The position numbers and the translations under genes were made by a program. Positions 36,586 through 44,310 of a stretch of DNA of 64,000 bases are shown in pieces. The notes beneath the pieces were generated by a model. It did no database searches. It was not told where the DNA came from and saw only the letters and a program-made list of their open reading frames with translations. Within the stretch, counting starts at the first letter, position 1; the number at the start of each line of letters is the position of its first letter. Source of the stretch: VRUE01 sp963796705 (lineage in GTDB: Bacteria > Actinomycetota > Thermoleophilia > Solirubrobacterales > 70-9); the NCBI GenBank assembly GCA_963796705.1, contig CAWCMK010000004.1:682001-746000 (forward strand). Direction: 5' to 3'.

Positions 36586-37266
36586 ATGGCCGCCGCCATC
36601 ATGCCGGCCAGGCTCCGCCCCACCGCCCCGATCGCCGCCGACGCCATTCTGGTCGGCGACCCAGGCCGCGCCCTGCTGCTCGCCCAGGAGCTGCTCGAAC
36701 AGCCGAGGATGAGCAACCACGCACGCGGCCTTTGGGGCTACAGCGGACGCACCGCGACGGCGGGCGATCTGACGATCCAGTCGACCGGGATGGGCGGCCC
36801 CAGCGCCGCAGTCGTTCTCGCCGAGCTGGCCGAGCTCGGCGTGCACCGGGTGGTGCGGGTCGGGACCTGCGTTGCGCAGAGGGCGGCACCGGGCACCCTG
36901 CTTCTCGTTGAGCGAGCGATCGCCGAGGGCGGCTCGGCCGTCTCCTTCGGCCTTGGCCTTGGCGACTCGGTCGATCCCGATTCCGATCTCAGCGCCCGTT
37001 TGCGGGCCGAGCTGGGACCGGAGGCAAGGCCCGCCACGGTCGCGAGCTTTGATCTGCTGCCAGAGGATCCCGGGGCGCTCCCCCAGGGAGCCGATGCCGC
37101 CGACCTGCAAACGGTTGCGATCCTCGCCCGGGCCAGGGCGCTGGGGGTCGCGGCGGCGGCAATCCTGATCGCCGAGGCGACTCCAGGGGAGACTCACGGC
37201 GGCGCGCGCGGAGAGCGGTCGGTGAAACGGGCCGGAGGGGCCGCTCTGGCAGTACTCTCAGCTTAA
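36586..37266 (+). CDS. Purine/uridine nucleoside phosphorylase family protein
   Basis: 226 aa from ATG 36586 (ATG 36601 also possible). 'ADAILVGDPGRALLLAQELL' (phosphate-binding Gly-Asp-Pro-x-Arg), 'GLWGYSGRTATAGDLTIQST', 'GMGGPSAAVVLAELAELGVH', 'VVRVGTCVAQ' (Arg-x-Gly-Thr-Cys) and 'IAEGGS' match the PNP_UDP family. It splits nucleosides with phosphate. The far C-terminus is shorter than E. coli DeoD. Convergent with the coiled-coil gene, stops overlapping by 4 bp. Confidence 0.85.
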   Translation: MAAAIMPARLRPTAPIAADAILVGDPGRALLLAQELLEQPRMSNHARGLWGYSGRTATAGDLTIQSTGMGGPSAAVVLAELAELGVHRVVRVGTCVAQRAAPGTLLLVERAIAEGGSAVSFGLGLGDSVDPDSDLSARLRAELGPEARPATVASFDLLPEDPGALPQGADAADLQTVAILARARALGVAAAAILIAEATPGETHGGARGERSVKRAGGAALAVLSA

Positions 37267-37577
37267 GGTTTAGGGTTAGACTTAGGCTTTAGCTGGCCGA
37301 TCTCCCGAGAAACCCGGTCGATCTGGTCCTCAAGATCTTCAATCCGTTGGGAGAGCGAGCGCAGGCGCCTTTCGAGCCGCTCGAGGTCGCCGGCTGAGGG
37401 CAAATTGAGGGCCGCCAGCGCCGCTTGCTGGGCCTCCTGGGCCTTCTCCCTGGCGCCAAAGGCCGCGGCCAGCGCGTTCTCCAGCACCTGGCTATCGAGG
37501 AGTGCCTGCGCAAGCTCCCCGATGGCATGCTCGCTGCGTGCCCGCAGGCCCTCCTGCTCGTCGAACTCCTCGGGCAT
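37263..37577 (-). CDS. Small coiled-coil, phasin-like protein
   Basis: 104 aa, all helical. An Ala/Gln-rich half ('LENALAAAFGAREKAQEAQQ') is followed by 'LPSAGDLERLERRLRSLSQR' and a heptad coil (IEDLEDQIDRVSREIG), then a Lys/Pro tail (KPKSNPKP). This layout resembles poly(hydroxyalkanoate) granule-associated phasins, but no granule gene is nearby, so that is only a suggestion. Leaderless-type start, TAAGCT 6 nt upstream. Confidence 0.6.
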   Translation of the reverse strand: MPEEFDEQEGLRARSEHAIGELAQALLDSQVLENALAAAFGAREKAQEAQQAALAALNLPSAGDLERLERRLRSLSQRIEDLEDQIDRVSREIGQLKPKSNPKP

Positions 37578-37583
37578 ATCAGC

Positions 37584-37589
37584 AGCTTA
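37584..37589 (-). promoter_or_regulatory. Probable leaderless -10 (TAAGCT)
   Basis: TAAGCT on the minus strand, 6 nt before the ATG at 37577; no Shine-Dalgarno. Confidence 0.5.
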
Positions 37590-37732
37590 ACCAGCACATC
37601 CGAGCAGGTTGAAATCCTCCTGCTCGCCATGCCTGGGCGAGCCATGATTAAGGCCTTGTTGGGGGGTGCTGTATCCCGTTGCGGACCCCACGGCGAATGG
37701 GTAGCTTGGATGTGCCTGCAGGGGCCTCCGGG

Positions 37733-40525
37733 ATGAGAAACAAGCTCGCACTGACCATTGCCTTGGCCAGCTTTGCGCTGGCGACTGCGCTGGGCGTGGG
37801 GCTGGCGGGCGCCGAAGCGCCAGCCAGCACGGAAACCGCGGCCCCCCTGCCGAGCGCCACCCCGCTGACAACGGTGCCCACGCCCACCGCGCCGGTGCCC
37901 GCCTGCTCGGACGGCGTCGACAACGACGGCGACGGGCTTATCGACATGGAAGACCCGGACTGCTCGAGCCCCAGCGACGAAACCGAGGAACCCGAAGCCC
38001 CGGCCGCCGAAGAACCCGAAGCCCCGGCGAGTGAAGCGGAAGCCGGCAAGGAAACTGGGGGCGGCTTCACGGTCGGCGCGCCGATCGGGGGCGAACAGCA
38101 ACGGCGCAATGGCCACAGGGTCATCCACAACGAAAACATCGGCGACGCCTCGGGCGGCGGCTCGAACGGCGCGACCACCGCACCCCCCGCGACCGGCGGC
38201 GTGCAGCCGCAGGCCACAAGTGGGTCCAGCGGCGGGTCCGCCTACGGCAGCGGCGGTTCCCCCACCGCCGCGAATCCGACGGTGACGGTCGCCCCGTTCG
38301 GCCCGGCACCGATCGGAGTCTCCAACTTCGTCATCGAATCCTTTGAGATCCCGCCCTTCCTGTTGCCCATCTACCAGGCCTGCGGCACCGAGTACGGCAT
38401 TCCCTGGGAGGTGCTCGCCGCGATCAACAAAATCGAGACCAACTTCGGAACCAACCTCAACGTCTCCAGCGCCGGCGCGGTTGGCTGGATGCAGTTCCTG
38501 CCCTCCTCCTGGGAAACCTACGGGCTCGACGCCAACGGCGACGGGCGCAAGGATCCCTACAACCCTGTCGACGCGATCTGTGCCGCGGCCCACTACCTGA
38601 AGGTCGCCGGGGGCGCAAAGAACCTCTACAACGCGATCCTCTCCTACAACCACGCCGATTGGTACGTGCAGGAGGTGCTGCTCTACGCGCGCGCCTATGG
38701 CAGGCTGCCGAGCGAACTGGTCGGCTCGCTCACCGGGCTTACCGAGGGCGCCCACTTCCCGATCGCCGCCAAAGCCCGCTACGCCGACGACGTCGCGGCC
38801 CGGGCCGCGATGGCGCAGGAAAGCCCCGCTGAAATACACCAGGACTTCGGCGCCCGGGCCGGCGTGATCTCCTCCTCGCCGACCCCGCGCGGGATCAACA
38901 TCTTCACCGCCGCGGGCTCGCCGGTGGTTGCCGTCAACGACGGAGTCATCCTCAGGTCGGGCCACTCCCGGCGGCTGGGCAACTACATCGTCTTCGAGGA
39001 CACCTACGGCAATCGCTTCACCTACGCGGGGCTCGGCAAGATCGTCCGCAGGGGCCCCAAGATGGTGCTGCCCGACGGCAAGCAGAAGCGGGTCGCGGTC
39101 AACTCCGAAGACATCCGCCCGCGCCTCTTCGCTCACCCGCAACGCTCCGAGCAGACAAAGGCGCGCAAGGAGGTTGACAGGGCCGCCGCAAAGAGCGCTG
39201 ACGGTGGTCTAAGCGTCGGGTCGAGGGTTATTGCCGGGACCGTGATCGCGCGGGTCGGCAAGGGTTCGGAAGGCCTCGACCCCCACATCAACTTCTCGAT
39301 CCGCCCGGCCGGCAAGCACTCACCCCCGATCGATCCCAAGCCGATCCTCGACGGATGGAAGCTTCTGGAAGAGACCGCCATCTATCGGGCCGACGGCAAG
39401 AACGCACTCGCCGCCGACCTGGGAGGCGCGGGGGTGCTGCTGCTCTCCAAGGAAGAGCTCCAACAACGCGTGCTCGCCGACCACAAGCTCGACATCTACA
39501 AGTGCGGCCGCCACGACATCGCCAGCGGCCAGATCGACCGTCGCGTACTTGCGATGCTCGAGTATCTGGTCTCGAAAGGCTTCAGCCTGAAGGTTGCCTC
39601 GCTGAAGTGCGGACACAGCACCCTGACCAATTCGGGCTACGTCTCCGAGCAAAACGCCGGCGACGCGGTCGAGATCGCCGAAATCGACGGGACCCTGGTG
39701 GCCGGCCACCAGGGTCCCGGCACACTCACCGACCAACTGATCAAAGACGTGCTGGCACTGCAGGGGACGATGCATCCCCACCAGGTGATCTCGCAGGAAA
39801 ACCTCCCGGGGCCGACCAGCTTCTCGCCGCCCGACCACAACGAACTCGTGCATATCGGCTACCGACCCGCCTACGAAGGCTCCTACGTCTCACCGTTCCT
39901 CCACGCGACCACCGGCCGCATCGACCAGGGTGTCGACTTCACCGGCACCGGACCGATCGCGGCGATCGGCGACGCCCGCATCCTGCAGACCGGGGCCCCC
40001 GGTTGGCCCGAAGGCGGCGGCGTGCTCTATCAGCTTCTGGACGGTCCGCGCGCCGGCCAGGTGATCTACGTCTTTGAGGGGGTCGAGGCCACCGTGCGCC
40101 CTGGCCAGCAAGTCTCCGCCGGCGAGCAAATCGGCCTCTTCGTGCCCGGCGGCTCGATCGAGATCGGCTTCGCCGACGCTAGCGGCGTGCCCCTGAGCCA
40201 TGCCTCCTACCGCGAGGGCGACGAAACCTACTGGGGCGGTGTGATGGCCGAATTCCTCTCCTCGCTCGGAACCAACGGACTCTCGGCGAGCGCCTCCTCA
40301 AGCCTCTCGGGGCCCCAGTGGGGACGTCTGATGGCCCACCTCGCAGAAATACCAAACCCGAAGGTGCCCACCCATCCCTCGCGCTACGCGTTGCCCGACA
40401 CGGGCGGCAAGCGGGAGCCGGTGCCCTCGACCGGCTCGGATACCGGCTCAAAGAGCAGCTCTGCCGGCAAGCCCCAGGGCAACGGCGGGACCGCACCGAC
40501 CGGCGGTCGAGCCGCTTCGGGTTAG
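37733..40525 (+). CDS. Large secreted lytic transglycosylase with M23-like barrel regions
   Basis: 930 aa from ATG 37733, placed right before a signal peptide (MRNKLALTIALASFALATAL). Residues 50-80 hold a Ca-binding-like 'CSDGVDNDGDGLIDMEDPDC'. After a low-complexity linker comes an SLT domain: 'YGIPWEVLAAINKIETNFG' (catalytic Glu) and 'GAVGWMQFLPSSWETYG'. Then comes an M23/lysostaphin-like barrel ('TPRGINIFTAAGSPVVAVND' ... 'DPHINFSIRP') in which the first zinc ligands are gone and HxH is HxN, and near the C-terminus a second barrel ('GRIDQGVDFTGTGPIAAIGD'). It probably cleaves glycan strands outside the cell. GAA-rich codons. Confidence 0.85.
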   Translation: MRNKLALTIALASFALATALGVGLAGAEAPASTETAAPLPSATPLTTVPTPTAPVPACSDGVDNDGDGLIDMEDPDCSSPSDETEEPEAPAAEEPEAPASEAEAGKETGGGFTVGAPIGGEQQRRNGHRVIHNENIGDASGGGSNGATTAPPATGGVQPQATSGSSGGSAYGSGGSPTAANPTVTVAPFGPAPIGVSNFVIESFEIPPFLLPIYQACGTEYGIPWEVLAAINKIETNFGTNLNVSSAGAVGWMQFLPSSWETYGLDANGDGRKDPYNPVDAICAAAHYLKVAGGAKNLYNAILSYNHADWYVQEVLLYARAYGRLPSELVGSLTGLTEGAHFPIAAKARYADDVAARAAMAQESPAEIHQDFGARAGVISSSPTPRGINIFTAAGSPVVAVNDGVILRSGHSRRLGNYIVFEDTYGNRFTYAGLGKIVRRGPKMVLPDGKQKRVAVNSEDIRPRLFAHPQRSEQTKARKEVDRAAAKSADGGLSVGSRVIAGTVIARVGKGSEGLDPHINFSIRPAGKHSPPIDPKPILDGWKLLEETAIYRADGKNALAADLGGAGVLLLSKEELQQRVLADHKLDIYKCGRHDIASGQIDRRVLAMLEYLVSKGFSLKVASLKCGHSTLTNSGYVSEQNAGDAVEIAEIDGTLVAGHQGPGTLTDQLIKDVLALQGTMHPHQVISQENLPGPTSFSPPDHNELVHIGYRPAYEGSYVSPFLHATTGRIDQGVDFTGTGPIAAIGDARILQTGAPGWPEGGGVLYQLLDGPRAGQVIYVFEGVEATVRPGQQVSAGEQIGLFVPGGSIEIGFADASGVPLSHASYREGDETYWGGVMAEFLSSLGTNGLSASASSSLSGPQWGRLMAHLAEIPNPKVPTHPSRYALPDTGGKREPVPSTGSDTGSKSSSAGKPQGNGGTAPTGGRAASG

Positions 40526-40528
40526 CGT
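40523..40528 (+). promoter_or_regulatory. Possible leaderless -10 (TAGCGT)
   Basis: TAGCGT overlaps the preceding stop codon and ends 7 nt before CTG 40536, the proposed start of the next gene. Confidence 0.35.
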
Positions 40529-40535
40529 AGGACCC

Positions 40536-41411
40536 CTGACCCAGCTCTTCGGATTCGCGCAGCTCGACTTTGCGGGCGCTCTACCGGTCGCCGATGGCCG
40601 CTATCTGGTTCGCTCGCTGGACGGTGCTCAGAGCGTTTTGGTGATCGAAACGCTCTTCACGAGACCGCTGCCTCCGAAGCGGCGACGGCGCCCGCGGGAG
40701 GCCCAGCCGAGCTCGAGGCCGGAGCTAGCGCTCGCGCGCGTGACCGCGGTCCGCGCGGCGGATCCCTTCACGAGCTCGGCCGAAGCCGAGCGATGGCTCG
40801 AGGAGGCGCTCGAGGCCGAGGAGACGATCGATGCGCTCCTCGAAGAGGGGACCGAGATGCTCAATCGAGCACTGCACGCGCAGGCAACGGCGAGCGCCGA
40901 CCCTCTTCTCGCGGAGCTGAGACACGAGCAGGCGGCAGCGGCGCGCATCGGGTTTGGTGCCGGAGAGGACGTGGCCGCGGGACGGTTCGCGTCAGCGCGT
41001 GAGGTGGACCCGCGGGGGGCCGGTCCCTCGCGCCGGCGGCAACGGGCCGAGGAGCTGCGCCCGCAGGAGCGCGTCGCGGCAGTGCTCGGCGGCAGGGAGA
41101 CGGTCGACGCCTGCGAGACACTGCTCCTGCGAGCACGCGCCGACCTCGATGCCGGACGTCTGCGAGAGGCCGCCCTGCAGTTGCGGGCGGGGCTCGAAGC
41201 GCTGCTCGTGGAGCTGCGCGGCGCGATTGCGGACCCAGGCCATGAGACGGACATGGGACGACTCGCGGAGCGGCTGGAGGAGGCGCAGGAAGCGGCCGAG
41301 GCCGCTCTCCGCCCGGAGGGCCCGAGCAGCGTGCAGGAGCGGCAGATCGGTCAGCTCCTTGAGACCTGCGAGCGTGTCCTGCGCCGGCGCCGAGTTCTGC
41401 GGGGCGGCTAG
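40536..41411 (+). CDS. Conserved-looking hypothetical protein, probable CTG start
   Basis: The frame between 40536 and 41411 gives 291 aa. The first ordinary starts are TTG 40635 and GTG 40638, but the preceding 33 codons read 'TQLFGFAQLDFAGALPVADG' then 'RYLVRSLDGAQSVLVIETLF', which looks like folded protein, so translation most likely begins at CTG 40536, 7 nt after TAGCGT. The remainder has a basic stretch (PPKRRRRPRE) and long Glu/Ala helices ('EAERWLEEALEAEETIDALL', 'RLREAALQLRAGLEALLVEL'). No family recognised. Convergent with the HAD gene with a 4-bp stop overlap. Confidence 0.65.
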   Translation: MTQLFGFAQLDFAGALPVADGRYLVRSLDGAQSVLVIETLFTRPLPPKRRRRPREAQPSSRPELALARVTAVRAADPFTSSAEAERWLEEALEAEETIDALLEEGTEMLNRALHAQATASADPLLAELRHEQAAAARIGFGAGEDVAAGRFASAREVDPRGAGPSRRRQRAEELRPQERVAAVLGGRETVDACETLLLRARADLDAGRLREAALQLRAGLEALLVELRGAIADPGHETDMGRLAERLEEAQEAAEAALRPEGPSSVQERQIGQLLETCERVLRRRRVLRGG

Positions 41412-42061
41412 AGCACAAGCTGGCTCGAGACGACCTCGTCCTGCAGGTCGGCGGCGATATGGTGCGCCTCCTCCAGCGCGACCCCCTTGATCGAGGGAAT
41501 TCCGATCACGGTCAGGCCGGCGGCGCGAGCGGCGGCGACGCCGGTCGGTGAGTCCTCGAGTGCGACGACGTCCCGCCCGGCCTCCACCCCGAGGCGCCGG
41601 CAGGCCTCGAGGTAGGGATCGGGCGCCGGCTTTGGGGCCGGGGTTTCGTGGCTGCTGACAACGGCGTCGAAGTGATCCTCGAAGCCGACGATCTGAAGCG
41701 AACGCCGCACGAAGGCGATCGGCGAGTTCGAAACCAGTGCCAGCGGCGTGCCCCGCGCGCCCAGGGTGTGAAGCAGCTCGCCGGCGCCCACCATCGCTTC
41801 GACCCCATGCTCGAGCTCCTCGACGACCAGGGTGTTGAGTTCCTCGATCAGCACCCTCGCCTGACCCTGCCGTTCCAGACGTCTTTCAAGAACCTCGCCT
41901 GCGACCTGCGCCGAGGTGCCCAGGAGTGCGCGCTTGTCGGCCGGGGTGAACTCAGTGCCGTGGCGCAGGAAGAGGTCGCGCTCGGCGCGGGTCCAGACGG
42001 ACTCGGTGTCCAACAGCAGTCCGTCGTTATCGAATATCACCGCGTCTGGCAGCGCCCCCAT
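41408..42061 (-). CDS. HAD-superfamily phosphatase, beta-phosphoglucomutase-like
   Basis: 217 aa from ATG 42061, preferred to ATG 42073 because TATGCT lies 7 nt upstream. HAD motif I is 'AVIFDNDGLLLDTESVW' (DxDG with Asn between, the DND variant), motif II 'LALVSNSP', the Lys in 'ETPAPKPAPDPYLEACRRLG' and motif IV 'VVALEDSPTGVAAARAAGL'. A helical cap is inserted after motif I (HAD-IA). The substrate is a small phosphate ester, unknown. Its promoter overlaps that of the divergent gene. Confidence 0.88.
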   Translation of the reverse strand: MGALPDAVIFDNDGLLLDTESVWTRAERDLFLRHGTEFTPADKRALLGTSAQVAGEVLERRLERQGQARVLIEELNTLVVEELEHGVEAMVGAGELLHTLGARGTPLALVSNSPIAFVRRSLQIVGFEDHFDAVVSSHETPAPKPAPDPYLEACRRLGVEAGRDVVALEDSPTGVAAARAAGLTVIGIPSIKGVALEEAHHIAADLQDEVVSSQLVL

Positions 42062-42068
42062 ATCCCTG

Positions 42069-42078
42069 AGCATATGGT
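42069..42078. promoter_or_regulatory. Overlapping divergent -10 boxes (AGCATATGGT)
   Basis: On the minus strand TATGCT (42069-42074) is 7 nt before the HAD ATG 42061. On the plus strand TATGGT (42073-42078) is 6 nt before ATC 42085. The two hexamers share two bases, so the promoters are likely mutually exclusive. Confidence 0.45.
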
Positions 42079-42084
42079 TCGCCG

Positions 42085-42564
42085 ATCGCCTTCCACGTCG
42101 AGATCAGCGCCTCTTCCCTGCGCCACGCGCGGGCCTTCAACCTGGACGAAGGGGAGTTGCGTCGTCAGGTGCTCGAGCCGTGGATGACGGGCCGCGTCCT
42201 GCGGCTCGGCGATCGCGATTGGGCGCCCAGCGAGAGCTCGCTGCGAATCCTGGAGGGATCGCGACTCGAGGGCCCCGACCTGGCATTCGGCCAGGGGTGG
42301 TCAAATGCAGAGCGCTCATCTCGAGACGTGACTCGCGAGGTTCTCGCCCAGGCCGAGCGAGAGGCGCCGCCTCCGGCCACCGCACTTGAGATCGAAGCAG
42401 GATCGGCGGAGGAGGCGCTGGTCGCGCTGGCCGGTGGTGCCGTGCCCCAGCCGCTGGAGCTGGGCGACGCCCAGGCGGCGATCGATCGCCGCGACCCGAA
42501 GGTCGCGGCGATCATCCTCGTCACTCGGCGACGATTGGGGACTCCTGAGCCGCCCCGAAGCTGA
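42085..42564 (+). CDS. Hypothetical protein with probable ATC start codon
   Basis: The frame is closed by TGA at 42067 and has no ATG, GTG or TTG until TTG 42157, yet the codons from 42085 read 'IAFHVEISASSLRHARAFNL' then 'DEGELRRQVLEPWMTGRVLR', clearly coding and continuous with the rest ('RDWAPSESSLRILEGSRLEG', 'AAIDRRDPKVAAIILVTRRR'). ATC 42085 lies 6 nt after TATGGT, exactly where the leaderless rule predicts a start; 159 aa result. Otherwise the start is TTG 42157 or ATG became ATC by mutation or error. Family unknown to me by name. Its 3' end overlaps the USP gene by 44 bp. Confidence 0.6.
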   Translation: MAFHVEISASSLRHARAFNLDEGELRRQVLEPWMTGRVLRLGDRDWAPSESSLRILEGSRLEGPDLAFGQGWSNAERSSRDVTREVLAQAEREAPPPATALEIEAGSAEEALVALAGGAVPQPLELGDAQAAIDRRDPKVAAIILVTRRRLGTPEPPRS

Positions 42565-43207
42565 GCGCCATGCCGCGCGGGATGACGATCACCGGGTAGT
42601 TCGCTGCCTCCACGGCGTAGTCGCTGGAGGCGCTGAGCGTGACCTTGCCCGGAGGTGACTCCGGTCGAGAACCGACGACCAGCAGATCGACCCGGCCGCC
42701 GCCATACTCGACCACCGACGCCCCCAGGGCAGCGGCGAGGCTCTCCGCGCTCTGGCGCGCCGCCTCATCGCCCTCGGTGATGACGCCGACGGTGTTGACG
42801 CTGATCGTCGGATGTTCACGCAGGCCCGCCGGGGCAACGGCGATCGCCGCCGGGCCCCCGAGCAGCAATTTGTGGGCGGAGATACCGGGCTTCACCAGAC
42901 CCTGCGCGGTCCGGTACTCCGATCCGAAGACGATCACGTCGGCGCCCTCCCTCTCGGCGAGCTCGGCGAGCCCGACGCTGGTGCCCGCGTTGACGACCAC
43001 GTGCTTGGACATCTCCGGCGCCCCGACCGATTCGGCACCCCGAGCGAGAAGCTCTTCGGCCTCCTTTTGCTCCAGCGATTCGCCAAACGAGTGGCGCACG
43101 TAGGCAAGCGCCAGCTCGGCGCCATTGATCGCCAGCAGCCGCCCGAGGGCGAGCGCGTCGCGGTCGTTGTCGGTGTCGTCATAGGAAACGATGATCTTCA
43201 GAGCCAT
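42521..43207 (-). CDS. Universal stress protein, two UspA-like halves
   Basis: 228 aa, ATG with GGAGGCACC upstream. The first UspA unit is clear: 'MALKIIVSYDDTDNDRDALA', 'ELALAYVRHSF', 'GADVIVFGSEYRTAQGLVKP' and 'AHKLLLGGPAAIAVAPAGLR' (the ATP-loop region, G-x2-G-x9-G/S). The second unit is degenerate ('VDLLVVGSRPESPPGKVTLS', 'YPVIVIPRGMA'). Such proteins bind ATP or act under starvation and stress. It is divergent from the LysR gene. Confidence 0.87.
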   Translation of the reverse strand: MALKIIVSYDDTDNDRDALALGRLLAINGAELALAYVRHSFGESLEQKEAEELLARGAESVGAPEMSKHVVVNAGTSVGLAELAEREGADVIVFGSEYRTAQGLVKPGISAHKLLLGGPAAIAVAPAGLREHPTISVNTVGVITEGDEAARQSAESLAAALGASVVEYGGGRVDLLVVGSRPESPPGKVTLSASSDYAVEAANYPVIVIPRGMALSFGAAQESPIVAE

Positions 43208-43308
43208 CTTCGGTGCCTCCTTTGAAGCGTCTCGGGGGAAATTCGAAAGCTCGAGCCGATTTTGGCACCGCTCCTATATCAGTACAACTGTTAATGCCTA
43301 TCCATGAA

Positions 43309-43323
43309 ATAAGCTTTACTTAT
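43309..43323 (+). promoter_or_regulatory. LysR-type operator overlapping the -10 and start codon of the LysR gene
   Basis: ATAAG-CTTTA-CTTAT is a perfect dyad with the T-N11-A core of LysR boxes (T43310, A43322). It covers TAAGCT (43310-43315), a -10 box 6 nt before ATG 43322, and runs into that ATG. The surrounding 70 bp are markedly AT-rich. Binding here would block the leaderless transcript, i.e. autorepression. Confidence 0.6.
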
Positions 43324-44260
43324 GTTAAATGTGTCCCGACTCAACGCTTTCCGAGAGGTCGTCGCCCGGGGCTCTTTTTCGGAGGCCGCCGACGCCCTCG
43401 CCTACTCGCAGTCGGCGGTCTCCCAGGCAATCGCCACCCTTGAGGGCGAAGTCGGCACGGCCTTGATCGAGCGCCGCCGCGGAGGTGTGCGGCCGACCGC
43501 GGCCGGTGCCGCGCTCGCCGGCCACGTCGCCGGCATCCTCGCCCAGATGGAGGCGGCCGAAGAGGAGATCGCCGCGATCTCAGCCGGCCGTGGCGGGCAC
43601 CTTCGGACCGCCTCGTTCCCGACCGCGGGTGCCTCGTTGATGCCGCAGGCCATTGCCGGCTTCCGGGCCTCCCACCCCGGCGTCGAGATCAGCCTCGCCG
43701 AGGGCGAGCCAGAGGAGATCGGTGCGCGCCTGCGAGCCGGGGAGTTCGATCTCGTCCTTCTCTTCGAGTTCGAGGGGGTCGGCGAGCGGCTTGAGGCGGG
43801 CGTGCGCCGCTTCCCCCTGTTCGACGATCCCCTGCACCTGGCGCTCCCCGCCGGGCACCCGCTGGCCCGGCGCGAGGAACTGCGCCTTGAGGACCTGCGC
43901 GAAGAGTCCTGGGTGCAGACCTCCGCCGCCAGTCCCTGCGCACGGCACGTCGTCCGGTCCTGCCACGCGGCGGGCTTCGAGCCGCGCATTTCATTCGAGA
44001 GCGATGACTACCTGACAGTCCAGGGACTGGTGGCCGCCGAGGTTGGTGTCGCCCTGATCCCCCGTCTGGCGCTCGCAGAGACACGGGAGGACATTGTGAT
44101 CCGCGAGTTGAGTCCGGCCAGTCCGGTGCGCAGGGTATTTGCCGCCACGCCGCGGGGCGCGGCCGTCACCCCTGCGGTGGCGACGATGCTGGAGGTCCTT
44201 CGCGAGGTAAGTCGCTCGCGCTCCGGGGAGCCGGCCTCTGGAAACGAAACCGCCCCCTGA
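43322..44260 (+). CDS. LysR-family transcription regulator
   Basis: 312 aa. The N-terminal winged helix is typical: 'LNAFREVVARGSFSEAADAL', 'YSQSAVSQAIATLEGEVGTA', 'LIERRRGGVRPTAAG'. The effector domain has 'LRTASFPTAGASLMPQAIAG', 'DLVLLFEFEG' and 'GLVAAEVGVALIPRLAL'. The ligand is unknown. It reads away from the USP gene and towards amtB, so either neighbour may be a target. Its TGA stop is the loop of the following terminator hairpin. Confidence 0.92.
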   Translation: MLNVSRLNAFREVVARGSFSEAADALAYSQSAVSQAIATLEGEVGTALIERRRGGVRPTAAGAALAGHVAGILAQMEAAEEEIAAISAGRGGHLRTASFPTAGASLMPQAIAGFRASHPGVEISLAEGEPEEIGARLRAGEFDLVLLFEFEGVGERLEAGVRRFPLFDDPLHLALPAGHPLARREELRLEDLREESWVQTSAASPCARHVVRSCHAAGFEPRISFESDDYLTVQGLVAAEVGVALIPRLALAETREDIVIRELSPASPVRRVFAATPRGAAVTPAVATMLEVLREVSRSRSGEPASGNETAP

Positions 44261-44274
44261 CGGGGGCGGTTTCG
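44245..44274. terminator. Bidirectional terminator between LysR gene and amtB
   Basis: CGAAACCGCCCCC (44245-44257), loop TGAC, GGGGGCGGTTTCG (44262-44274): a perfect 13-bp stem with a 4-nt loop. The LysR stop codon TGA is 44258-44260, in the loop. Short T-containing tracts follow on both sides; amtB ends 37 bp further. Confidence 0.85.
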
Positions 44275-44310
44275 CTCGTTCCTGATTTGGTTTTACTTGG
44301 GCTGGCGCTA

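Noticed and set aside
37578..37732. Possible c-di-AMP (ydaO) riboswitch before the cell-wall lytic gene
   Set aside because: Actinobacterial lytic enzymes often have one, but the conserved blocks of that class are not present here.
37289..39142. 617-codon minus-strand ORF over the lytic transglycosylase
   Set aside because: Antisense to a signal peptide plus SLT domain; Gly/Arg/Val-rich shadow.
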